Source: Candidatus Aalborgicola danicus
Lineage (GTDB): Bacteria; Pseudomonadota; Gammaproteobacteria; Burkholderiales; Burkholderiaceae_C
NCBI GenBank assembly: GCA_016703945.1
Contig: JADJBC010000026.1
Span: 1-41,791 of the forward strand
Length of the DNA stretch: 41,791 bases
Direction: 5' to 3'
This document shows positions 9,696-16,897 of the stretch, piece after piece; positions within the stretch are counted from its first letter, which is position 1, and each line of letters begins with the position of its first letter. A model generated the notes under the pieces. That model saw only the letters and a program-made list of their open reading frames with translations, made no database searches and was not told where the DNA came from. The position numbers and the translations under genes were made by a program.

Positions 9696-10511
9696 ATGAA
9701 GAACCGTCGTGCGCCAAGTTGCGCATCTTCTTTCAATCCATGGCGTCTTGCTTCTGTCGCCCTGGCCATTGGATTGCTGTCGGCCTGTGGCGGCGGGGGC
9801 AGTGCCGCACCCGACGTTCCAAAGTGGCCCGTCAGTGGCATCACCAAGGGATTGCCAGCAGGCAATAGCCTGGTATTGCAGAGCAATTGGGGCGAAAGTC
9901 TGACGGTAGCAGCGGATGGTCCATTCGCTTTTTCCATCCCACAGCCTGGCGGTACTGCCTATGTGGTGTCTATCAAGACTGGCCCCGAGGGGTTTCAATG
10001 CACCGTTCCCAATGGCCTTGGAACCATGCCGAGTGCGGCTCTGGATTCGCTCAGTGTGCGCTGCACCGTGCCCGGGGCGCTGCCAGTGGGTCACTGGGAG
10101 CAGGCGGTGTGCAGCCCTACCAACGCTTTTGGAACGACAAGAAAAGCGCTCCGCAATTTGATCTATGACGCCAGGGTGGATCCATCTGGAGTGAGCTACT
10201 TCGCTTCGGCTGCCCTCTACGCCAACGCGGATTGTTCCGGCGAACGGCAGGAATTCGGTGCAGGCAAACCCTTGGCGCGCTCTTTTGTAACAGCGCGTAC
10301 CCATGTCACGGCCAAAATGACGGCTTATTGGGGAGAATCGAACGCCGGTGGTATGGGAATCTATGATCCACTCACGACCATCATGGTTCGGCAAGACACC
10401 CAGCTTTGTATTTTTGAACGCATTGTGATTACTGATTTTCCTGATGCGGCGAGCCTCGAAGCACAGGTGAGTGCCGCCATTGCGGATGGCAAGTGCTACA
10501 CAGCTCGCTAG
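9696..10511 (+). CDS. Putative lipoprotein of unknown function
   Basis: This protein of 271 residues has a start at 9696 preceded by GGGAGAA at 9682-9688. It begins with a positively charged leader and a lipobox, IGLLSACGGGG, with the lipidated Cys at about residue 31. Residues about 45-120 form a segment (VSGITKGLPAGNSLVLQSN, then TVAADGPFAFS and FQCTVPNGLGTM) resembling the beta-rich secreted domain repeated in many Burkholderiales surface proteins. The C-terminal half contains four further cysteines, giving six after the lipobox, so disulfides are plausible. It is likely anchored to the outer membrane facing the periplasm or exterior. It stands alone, divergent from the S41 protease, and ends 30 bases before a repeat copy. 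Confidence 0.8.
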   Translation: MKNRRAPSCASSFNPWRLASVALAIGLLSACGGGGSAAPDVPKWPVSGITKGLPAGNSLVLQSNWGESLTVAADGPFAFSIPQPGGTAYVVSIKTGPEGFQCTVPNGLGTMPSAALDSLSVRCTVPGALPVGHWEQAVCSPTNAFGTTRKALRNLIYDARVDPSGVSYFASAALYANADCSGERQEFGAGKPLARSFVTARTHVTAKMTAYWGESNAGGMGIYDPLTTIMVRQDTQLCIFERIVITDFPDAASLEAQVSAAIADGKCYTAR

Positions 10512-10540
10512 CGCACAATACAGGAACGATGCAGCAGTCA

Positions 10541-10597
10541 CTATTGTTTTGATAGCTGGTAACGCATATTCTGCGTGGGCTAGAGCACTAATTCGAC
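10541..10597 (+). repeat. Interspersed intergenic repeat, copy 4
   Basis: It carries TTTTGATAGCTGGTAACGCA, then TATTCTGCGTGGGCTAGAGC. It begins 30 bases after the lipoprotein stop and ends just before the pirin stop, in the gap between two converging genes. Confidence 0.75.
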
Positions 10598-10609
10598 AAT
10601 AACTTTGGT

Positions 10610-11632
10610 TCAGCGCGTCTCCACCCGTCCATCCGCATGTTTGGCAAATCGGCCCTGTTCGCGCGGGTGCACCGGGTCGCTGGCGCCCCAGGGCCAGCCG
10701 CCAAACTCGGTGGCGCGGTAGTCGGCAAAGGCCTGGTGAATTTCGGCCTGGGTGTTCATGACAAATGGGCCGTATTGCGCCACCGGCTCGCCAATCGGGC
10801 GGCCCTGCAGCACCAGCAGCAACTCGGTCGCGTCGGGGCCGTTGACAAGTTCGGCTGCGTGTTGCGCCCGCACTTCGATCGCGCTGCCGGGTGGCACTGC
10901 TTGACCGCCAATCGACAGCGCCGAGCCTTGGAAGAAGTACAACATGCGCCGCGTGGCCGATCCTTTGGCAGCCGGCAGCGTCCAGCGCGCGCCGGGCTCC
11001 AGTTTGAGGGTCCAGATGGCCAAATCGGAGTCCGCTTGCGACGCCCAGGAGTCCGGTGGCGGAGGCAGGCCTTTAGCGTCGCCTAATGTGCCTGCCACGC
11101 AGGCCACTTCGGTCGCCAGACCTTGCTCATCCACCGAACGCACACGGGCGATGTCCTCCCGCCAGAACATCGTGAAATGCGGCTCCACCATCTTGTTTTT
11201 GGCGGGCAGGTTGAGCCAGATCTGGAACAGCTCCGCAGGGTTGGCCTGCTCCGCATGCACCAAAGGGAACATCTCGCAGTGCACGATGCCTTTGCCAGCG
11301 GTCAGCCATTGCACGTCGCCACCGCCAAAACGTGCAGTGGCGCCCAACGAGTCGGAGTGGTCAATCAGCCCCTGGCGGGTGATGGTCACGGTTTCGAACC
11401 CCCGGTGCGGGTGGGAGGGAAAGCCGGGAATGGTTTGCCCGTGGTACATGCTCCAGCCGTCCTTGCCAGCAAAGTCCTGGCCGATGTTGCGCCCGACCAG
11501 CGAGCTTGCCGGACCCATGGCGGCATTGCCACGGGGGTAGGCGTCCAGATGGTGCACACAAAACAAAAAAGGGTCAATGGTTTGCCAGGGGAAGCCCAGG
11601 CGCTGGACGTTCAGGATGGTGGAGGTGTTCAT
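10610..11632 (-). CDS. Pirin family protein
   Basis: This bicupin protein has 340 residues. The metal-binding histidines of pirins are visible in FPSHPHRGFETVTI (about residue 75), and the second pair as His and Glu in GKGIVHCEMF (about residue 120). The C-terminal cupin includes GQAVPPGSAIEVRA and a closing FVMNTQAEIHQAFADYRATEFGGWPW, a common bacterial pirin ending. Pirins bind iron; some act as quercetin 2,3-dioxygenases and others in stress responses, so the substrate here is unknown. The start was set at ATG 11632 because the 33 codons upstream are not pirin-like. It is divergent from the sialidase-like gene. Confidence 0.88.
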   Translation of the reverse strand: MNTSTILNVQRLGFPWQTIDPFLFCVHHLDAYPRGNAAMGPASSLVGRNIGQDFAGKDGWSMYHGQTIPGFPSHPHRGFETVTITRQGLIDHSDSLGATARFGGGDVQWLTAGKGIVHCEMFPLVHAEQANPAELFQIWLNLPAKNKMVEPHFTMFWREDIARVRSVDEQGLATEVACVAGTLGDAKGLPPPPDSWASQADSDLAIWTLKLEPGARWTLPAAKGSATRRMLYFFQGSALSIGGQAVPPGSAIEVRAQHAAELVNGPDATELLLVLQGRPIGEPVAQYGPFVMNTQAEIHQAFADYRATEFGGWPWGASDPVHPREQGRFAKHADGRVETR

Positions 11633-11709
11633 GCTGCCGATTTTCGCCGGACTCACAAAAGTATCGGCGACCCCAGGGGTTTGCCAGACGCTGCCACTAA
11701 GATACCCGG

Positions 11710-13005
11710 TTGTTTCAACCCTTGGACGCATCCGTTTTGTTGCTGGTCTCGCAATCTGTCCGTTCGGTTCTCAAGTCAACGCCGGGCCGCCCCAAGGTGA
11801 CTTGCACCCCCTCGGGGGGCCAGCCGCAAGGCTGGGCTGGGGGCGCTCTATGGCGTTTGCTGCTCGCAGTGTTGGGTGTGGGCGCCTTGCTGGCCCTGGA
11901 TGTTTGGCAGCGCCCGGAGCGGCCCGGTCCGGCAAACGCGGTGTGGAGCGGCCCTGCTGTTCTGCCAGACCTGGCCACCTTGCGCGTGGTGGAGCGTGGC
12001 CCCATCCCCATGCCCGCTGGCATGGCCGCCGCCCACGCCAGCAGCTTACTGGCCATGCCGGCCGGTCATGCGGCAGCGTTGACGGTGTTCTGGTTTTCCG
12101 GTGACCGGGAGAGTGGGCCCAACGTACAGATTGCCGCCTCGCAATACCTGCGCACCACACACCAATGGACCCCCGCCAGATTTGTGGTCAACCGTTTTGT
12201 CGCCGGCCCGCAACTGGGTTTTGGCATTCGCCGGCTGGGTAATCCGGTCGCTTGGCTGGATGGCCAGGGCCGCATTCATGTCTTTGTGGTGGCGACGGGC
12301 GGGGGCGGCTGGGCGGCCTCACGGGTGTTGCATCTGCGCCAGAGCAGCACGGGCAACGGTCTTGGGGAACTGGCGTTTGAGCCGGTGCGGGTGTTGCCCT
12401 TGTCGTGGATGTGGAACACCAGCTTTCTGGTGCGAAATGCACCCTTGCAACTGGCCGATGGCGGCATGGTGCTGCCGGTGCATTTTGAGCTTGGCATCAA
12501 ATACCCGGCCGCGCTGCGTTTTGACCGCAACGGTGACTTCAATGGCATGGTTCGCATCTCACAACGCCCTTTCTTATTGCAACCCAGCCTGGTCATGCAG
12601 TCGCCAACCCAATGGCTGGCGCTGATGCGTGATGAGCGGCCGCAAGGCAAGGTTGGTGTGGCCCACACGGCCGATGGTGGAGCGCACTGGAGTGATTTGC
12701 CCGACCTGGCGCTGGACAACCCCGACGCCGCCGTGGCCGGCCTGGGCCTGGCCTCTGGCCAGATGTTGTTGACCCATAACCCGTCCCATACGTCGCGCGG
12801 CACGCTGGACCTGAGCCAGTCGGTCGACGGGCGAACCTGGCGAACGGTCCAGACGCTGGAGCGCGGCGCGCCGCAGGACGAGTTTTCGTACCCGGCTCTG
12901 CTGTGGTTGGATGGCAGCCTATGGGTGAGTTACACCGTGGAGCGTGAGCGACTGGCCTGGCAGCGCTTGGCACCGGTTGCCGCAACCACCAAGGGCCAAC
13001 CATGA
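11710..13005 (+). CDS. Sialidase-like (BNR/Asp-box) protein with N-terminal membrane anchor
   Basis: The open frame starts at a TTG (11710); a GTG at 11797 is an alternative. A membrane helix (LWRLLLAVLGVGALLALDVW) is followed by a beta-propeller-like domain. Asp-box-like motifs are seen as TADGGAHWSDLP and SVDGRTWRTVQ. Motifs GFGIRRLGNPVAW and FVVATGGGGWAASR are recognisable for the bacterial exo-alpha-sialidase-like family, but the classical catalytic Arg triad cannot be confirmed by eye. True sialidase activity is therefore unproven. The C-terminus overlaps the next gene by four bases, so the two are co-translated. Residues about 30-45 are encoded by a C/G-run repeat (11791-11852) of a type scattered in these genomes, so the true start may be downstream of it. 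Confidence 0.75.
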   Translation: MFQPLDASVLLLVSQSVRSVLKSTPGRPKVTCTPSGGQPQGWAGGALWRLLLAVLGVGALLALDVWQRPERPGPANAVWSGPAVLPDLATLRVVERGPIPMPAGMAAAHASSLLAMPAGHAAALTVFWFSGDRESGPNVQIAASQYLRTTHQWTPARFVVNRFVAGPQLGFGIRRLGNPVAWLDGQGRIHVFVVATGGGGWAASRVLHLRQSSTGNGLGELAFEPVRVLPLSWMWNTSFLVRNAPLQLADGGMVLPVHFELGIKYPAALRFDRNGDFNGMVRISQRPFLLQPSLVMQSPTQWLALMRDERPQGKVGVAHTADGGAHWSDLPDLALDNPDAAVAGLGLASGQMLLTHNPSHTSRGTLDLSQSVDGRTWRTVQTLERGAPQDEFSYPALLWLDGSLWVSYTVERERLAWQRLAPVAATTKGQP

Positions 13006-13703
13006 ACGCACAACTCAGTGTGTGGTGGGCACAACTAATGGCAACCGATGCTCCGGCCTTGCCAACCGCGCTGGCCATGCAAATCTGGTTGCACCTGGGC
13101 TGGAGTGTGGTGCTGGCCAGTGTGGGCGCGGGGGTGGTCAGTCGTTACTGGCCCGGTACGGCCGGTCGGCTGGAGTTGCGGCATTGGGGCGCGGCGTTGG
13201 TGTTGGCGCTGTGGGCCTGGGTGCCAGGGCCGTATTCACCCGCGTATTGGTTGGGCCTGGTATTTCAGGCGCCCAGCATCGTTGCGGTGCTGTTGTGTGA
13301 TGGATTTCTTCGCAAGCGTTTTTTAGCCAGCCGATCCGCCCCGGCCGCAGTTCACGAACCCAACCGTTTTCGCTTGTCACTCGTCTTGGCGGGTGTGCTG
13401 CTGGGCTGGGCTTTGTTGCTGGACACGTTTGCGCTATTGCCGTTGCAACTGTACGCCTGGGGCTTCAGCCCAGTGACTCTGGCGCTGGTGTTGTTGGTCA
13501 CGTTGTTGCCATGGCTTGCGGGTGTAAGCCCCAGACACTCCCGGTGGTGGGTGTCGCCTGTCGCCTTGTTGGTGTTTGTGGTCGTGCGGCTGCCCAGCGG
13601 CAATGTGTGGGACGCCGTGCTGGACCCCTGCTTATGGTTGGCACTGCATGGCTACCTCTTGCGGGCTGCCTGGCGCCACTACACGGCACGCAGCGTGCGG
13701 TGA
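13002..13703 (+). CDS. Integral membrane protein, unknown function
   Basis: The start ATG at 13002 overlaps the sialidase-like stop (ATGA). The protein has 233 residues and about six hydrophobic helices, for example LGWSVVLASVGAGVV, LALVLLVTLLPWLAGV and WWVSPVALLVFVVV. No conserved catalytic or transport motif was recognised. The overlap with the sialidase-like gene implies a joint role, perhaps in the envelope. It ends 18 bases before repeat copy 5. Confidence 0.75.
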   Translation: MNAQLSVWWAQLMATDAPALPTALAMQIWLHLGWSVVLASVGAGVVSRYWPGTAGRLELRHWGAALVLALWAWVPGPYSPAYWLGLVFQAPSIVAVLLCDGFLRKRFLASRSAPAAVHEPNRFRLSLVLAGVLLGWALLLDTFALLPLQLYAWGFSPVTLALVLLVTLLPWLAGVSPRHSRWWVSPVALLVFVVVRLPSGNVWDAVLDPCLWLALHGYLLRAAWRHYTARSVR

Positions 13704-13720
13704 GTACTAGTTATAAATCA

Positions 13721-13774
13721 CTACGGTATTGATAGCAGCTTACGCAGTGCTTTCGGGGGCTAGAGGCCGGAAAG
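13721..13774 (+). repeat. Interspersed intergenic repeat, copy 5
   Basis: It carries TATTGATAGCAGCTTACGCA, then TTTCGGGGGCTAGAGGCCGG. It lies between the stops of two converging genes and overlaps the last codons of the cyclase gene. Confidence 0.75.
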
Positions 13775-14356
13775 GCTATACACTTTGCGGCTTCCAAACA
13801 GTTCGCCGCAAGCCACAAAGGGCTCATCGGAAACAGCCTGGCGAAACGTGTCGGTCACCAAGACCTCACCGCCTTTGGCCATTTCCTCACCCAATTTGGA
13901 CGCGGCGTTGACCTCGGCGCCCCAGACTTCGTCGTTGTCAATGCGCAAGACGGTGCCATAACCCAGGCCAATGCAAACTTCGATGCGGTCTTCGGGTGCT
14001 CGCCCCGGATTGGCTGCCAAGGTGGCATCCACCATGGCCTTGGCCGCTGCCAAGGCTTGCTGCGGCGTATCAAACAGCACCAACAACGAATCTCCCTCGT
14101 GCTTCAGGCACACACCGCCGTGTTGCGCTATCAATGGCATAAACAGGGTTTCAGACTCCTGGATCAACTGCAGGAAGTGCACGATGCCAAACGCCTCCAC
14201 CACCCGCGAGAACCCCACCAGGTCGGTGAACATCACCGCCTGCACCCGGCCAAAGCGGGCGTAGATGGCGGCGTCAATGGCGGCACGGTCGGCACCCGCC
14301 ATGCGGCGCTGCGCCAGAAAGGAGTTGAGTTCGTCGGCGTCGGTCATGGGTGTCAT
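13760..14356 (-). CDS. Class III adenylate/guanylate cyclase domain protein
   Basis: This soluble stand-alone cyclase homology domain has 198 residues. The metal-binding aspartates are visible in MFTDLVGFSRVVE (about residue 44) and HEGDSLLVLFDT (about residue 87). The region that carries the Asn/Arg transition-state pair reads VNAASKLGEEMA: the Asn is kept, but the usual Arg position appears to be Lys, so catalytic competence is uncertain. There is no sensor or membrane segment. The ATG at 14356 was chosen over 14347 and 14383 without a decisive ribosome site. It follows ccoG on the same strand, about 95 bases downstream, and could be transcribed with it. Confidence 0.8.
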   Translation of the reverse strand: MTPMTDADELNSFLAQRRMAGADRAAIDAAIYARFGRVQAVMFTDLVGFSRVVEAFGIVHFLQLIQESETLFMPLIAQHGGVCLKHEGDSLLVLFDTPQQALAAAKAMVDATLAANPGRAPEDRIEVCIGLGYGTVLRIDNDEVWGAEVNAASKLGEEMAKGGEVLVTDTFRQAVSDEPFVACGELFGSRKVYSLSGL

Positions 14357-14451
14357 TTTCACACCGACGCGGGAATGGCTCAAGCTCCCCGTTGGCGGCA
14401 GTGGCCCACTCCCTGTGGGTGCGTGTGGGGATGCTCGGTCAAATGCCGGCC

Positions 14452-15918
14452 TTAGCGTGGAACGATGAACGCCGCCTTCTCGACGACCCGGCCGACCGCG
14501 CCCTGGGCCGCAATCTCAAAGTGAATCGGGTAAGAGCCGGGCGCCATGCCCTCAAGGGGGCCTTGCACCCGCACCGCCACCCAGCGGGCCTGTGTGGACG
14601 CAATGCGGATGTCGTTCTCAGACGCCACCGTGAGCTGGGGCAGACCGGACACCGAGATATGGAACTGCTGCGTGGCCTCGGTCGCGTTCATGATTTGCAG
14701 GCGGTACACGTTTTCGATGTGCCCACCTTCGGCAATCCGGGCCAGTGCGCCGCGGTCTCGCACCACGTCCACCTTGAACGGCACACGCAGCGCCAGGCTG
14801 ACAGCCATGGCGGTCACCACTGTTCCCAATATGGCGACGTAAATCAAGACCCGGGGGCGCAACACGTGGCGCAGGGTCTGCGCCCTAGTCCAATGCTGGT
14901 TGACGGCGTTTTCGGTCGAGTACTTCACCAGGCCGCGGGGGTAGCCCACTTTGTCCATGACGGTGTCGCAGACGTCGGCACAGGCACCGCAGCCTATGCA
15001 TTCGTATTGCAGGCCGTTGCGGATGTCAATGCCGGTGGGACATACCTGCACACACAGGCTGCAGTCCACGCAGGCGCCCAGGTTGAGTTTGGCCGGGTCG
15101 GCCTTTTTGGAGCGCGCGCCGCGCGGTTCACCCCGCTCGGCATCGTAGGTCACGATGAGGGTGTCTTTGTCAAACATGGCGCTCTGGAAGCGGGCATAGG
15201 GGCACATGTATTTGCACACCTGCTCCCGCATAAAGCCCGCCATGCCGTAGGTGGCAAAGCCGTAGAAAAAGGTCCAGAACATCTCCCACGAACTCAGCTC
15301 CCAGCGGACGAACTCGCCCGCCAGCTCGTGAATCGGTGTGAAGTAGCCCACAAAGGTAAAGCCGGTCACCAGGGCCACCGCCAACCACAGCAGGTGTTTG
15401 CCCACCTTGCGACCCAGCTTATCGGCAGTCCAGGGGCCGGCATCGCGGCGCATGCGGGCGGAGCGGTCACCTTCGGTCTTGCGTTCCAGCCACAGAAATA
15501 TTTCGGTGTACACCGTTTGCGGGCAGGCGTAGCCGCACCACAGGCGCCCAGCCACCGCAGTGAACAGAAACAGCGAGTAGGCGGAGATCACCAAAATGCC
15601 GGTGAGGTAAATGAAGTCCTGCGGGTACAACACCAGCCCGAAAATGTAGAAGCGCCTTGCGCCCAGGTCAAACAGTAAAGCCTGGCGCTGGCCCCACTCC
15701 AGCCACGGCATGCCATAAAACACCAGTTGGGTCAGCCACACCATGGTCCAGCGCCAGCGCGAGAAGAAGCCCGTCACACTGCGCGGATAAATCTTCTTGT
15801 GGGCCTGGTACAGCGACACCATTTCCGCATCGGCGTCGTCTGGCGGTTCTATCGGGCTCTTGTCGGGCGAGACGGCAATCGGAATGATCACGCGTCCTCT
15901 TTCGTTCTTGGTGTTCAT
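14452..15918 (-). CDS. ccoG: Cytochrome c oxidase accessory protein CcoG (FixG/RdxA)
   Basis: This membrane-bound polyferredoxin (488 residues) is needed for assembly of cbb3-type cytochrome oxidase, probably through copper handling. Several membrane helices flank a WCGYACPQTVYTEIF motif. A 2x[4Fe-4S] ferredoxin module reads CVDCSLCVQVCPTG then CIGCGACADVCD, and the C-terminal periplasmic Ig-like domain (FixG_C) follows. The start ATG at 15918 is preceded by AGGAAG; an upstream ATG at 15957 lacks a ribosome site. Unusually, no ccoNOP genes are adjacent. Instead the gene lies downstream of, and probably in an operon with, the metallo-beta-lactamase-fold gene. Confidence 0.93.
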   Translation of the reverse strand: MNTKNERGRVIIPIAVSPDKSPIEPPDDADAEMVSLYQAHKKIYPRSVTGFFSRWRWTMVWLTQLVFYGMPWLEWGQRQALLFDLGARRFYIFGLVLYPQDFIYLTGILVISAYSLFLFTAVAGRLWCGYACPQTVYTEIFLWLERKTEGDRSARMRRDAGPWTADKLGRKVGKHLLWLAVALVTGFTFVGYFTPIHELAGEFVRWELSSWEMFWTFFYGFATYGMAGFMREQVCKYMCPYARFQSAMFDKDTLIVTYDAERGEPRGARSKKADPAKLNLGACVDCSLCVQVCPTGIDIRNGLQYECIGCGACADVCDTVMDKVGYPRGLVKYSTENAVNQHWTRAQTLRHVLRPRVLIYVAILGTVVTAMAVSLALRVPFKVDVVRDRGALARIAEGGHIENVYRLQIMNATEATQQFHISVSGLPQLTVASENDIRIASTQARWVAVRVQGPLEGMAPGSYPIHFEIAAQGAVGRVVEKAAFIVPR

Positions 15919-15990
15919 GTTCGCTTCCTGGGACTCAACGGGTGTGTCGGGGTGCATGGTTTGGTATCTGTAAAAGGTGGCGCGGGTACG

Positions 15991-16611
15991 TTAATCGCCC
16001 GGCGCTGCGGTCGCGACGCGGGCCAAAAATTCGTCCCGCGACAGACCCGCAAACAGCGGGTGCCAGCGCCTTTGTTCCATCACGGTCGTGAACGCGTGGG
16101 CACGGTGGGTGTGGCCCGCAAACAGCAGTGTTTCATCCGGCAAGGTAAAAACCTGCAGGCGCACGCTGTCCCACAGGGCCTGGGGTGATGCCGGTTGGGG
16201 CTGGTGCGGGCAGGTTTCCCCATACAACAGACCCCCGCAAAACAGACGGTCACGCCACGAGTAGCTAAGGCAGTGCAGTGTGTGGCCCGGCGTCGCGCGC
16301 ACGTTGATCACTTCATTGCCAAAGGGCAAAAGTTCTCCGGCAGCCGCCGAATGCGTTTCCAGCGCAGGCTTGCCCTGCACGATGGGTGCACCCAGGTGCG
16401 CCAACATCGCCATTTCGTTGGGCATCACGGCGTCATGCTGGTGGGTTCGCAAAACCCAACGAAGGCGCAATCCCCGCTCGGCCAGAAGCGACTGCAGCAG
16501 CGGCAGATCACCCCCGCGAGGGTCCACCAGCACGGCTTCTGCCGCATCGGTGTCTGCCAGCAAATAGCCAAGTTCACCGCTGGACTCGTCGTGGAGGATA
16601 CGAAAGTACAT
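15991..16611 (-). CDS. Persulfide-dioxygenase-like metallo-beta-lactamase fold protein with degenerate metal site
   Basis: This 206-residue MBL-fold protein aligns by eye with ETHE1-type persulfide dioxygenases. Where those enzymes have THxHADH it reads THQHDAV, so the first two His are kept and the following Asp and His are lost. The GHT motif is kept (ATPGHTLHCLSY). The FTGD motif, which supplies the iron-binding Asp, reads FCGG. The C-terminal GHDY-like motif reads GHTH. In ETHE1 the iron ligands are two His and one Asp; here the Asp is missing, so standard dioxygenase activity is doubtful. It faces a FisR-type regulator and has a sigma-54-type promoter 119 bases upstream. ATG 16611 was preferred to TTG 16620. 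Confidence 0.78.
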   Translation of the reverse strand: MYFRILHDESSGELGYLLADTDAAEAVLVDPRGGDLPLLQSLLAERGLRLRWVLRTHQHDAVMPNEMAMLAHLGAPIVQGKPALETHSAAAGELLPFGNEVINVRATPGHTLHCLSYSWRDRLFCGGLLYGETCPHQPQPASPQALWDSVRLQVFTLPDETLLFAGHTHRAHAFTTVMEQRRWHPLFAGLSRDEFLARVATAAPGD

Positions 16612-16729
16612 GGTTTTCAACCCGCAACGGTGGCGACTTCACGGCCTGAGAGGCGCGTACGGGCGGGTGCGGCGGTGTGGCCCCTGGCGGCCTTGTTGTG
16701 CTGGTTCGACTGCATCGTGGCACTTGATA

Positions 16730-16745
16730 AACAAGAAACGTGCCA
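16730..16745 (-). promoter_or_regulatory. Sigma-54 (-24/-12) promoter for the MBL-fold gene
   Basis: On the minus strand the sequence is TGGCACG-TTTC-TTGTT, against a consensus of TGGCACG-N4-TTGCW: one mismatch, with correct spacing between the GG and G(C) elements. It points towards the MBL-fold start 119 bases away, and the likely activator (FisR) is encoded divergently. Confidence 0.7.
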
Positions 16746-16808
16746 TGCCAGGCAAAAGGAAAAGTTGTTTAAATTCAATGGCTTGGGTGCCAGGCTTGAA
16801 AGCGCGTG

Positions 16809-16825
16809 TGTCGAAAATTGCGACA
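16809..16825. promoter_or_regulatory. Inverted repeat TGTCG-N7-CGACA, candidate activator site
   Basis: Perfect 5-base arms are separated by AAAATTG. The site lies about 65-95 bases upstream of the minus-strand sigma-54 promoter, where enhancer-binding proteins usually bind. Binding by FisR is an inference. Confidence 0.5.
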
Positions 16826-16827
16826 AA

Positions 16828-16843
16828 CTGCCAATATTGGCAG
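16828..16843. promoter_or_regulatory. Perfect 16-base palindrome, candidate activator site
   Basis: CTGCCAATATTGGCAG is its own reverse complement. It lies two bases from the TGTCG-N7-CGACA repeat and 55 bases before the fisR start, so it could serve activation of the MBL-fold gene or autoregulation. Confidence 0.5.
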
Positions 16844-16897
16844 TGCCGGCCTGACATTTGGCACACACTCTGGCAGTGGTAGCCTACACTGCACACC

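Noticed and set aside
14350..15678. 442-codon open frame on the plus strand
   Set aside because: Antisense to ccoG, whose iron-sulfur motifs are unambiguous.
16724..16737. FNR/ANR box (TTGAT...) in the fisR-MBL gap
   Set aside because: Only the left half-site TTGAT matches; the right half (ATCAA) is absent.
16859..16875. Plus-strand sigma-54 promoter before fisR (TGGCAC...GGCA)
   Set aside because: The distance between the GG and GC elements is one base too long for sigma-54.
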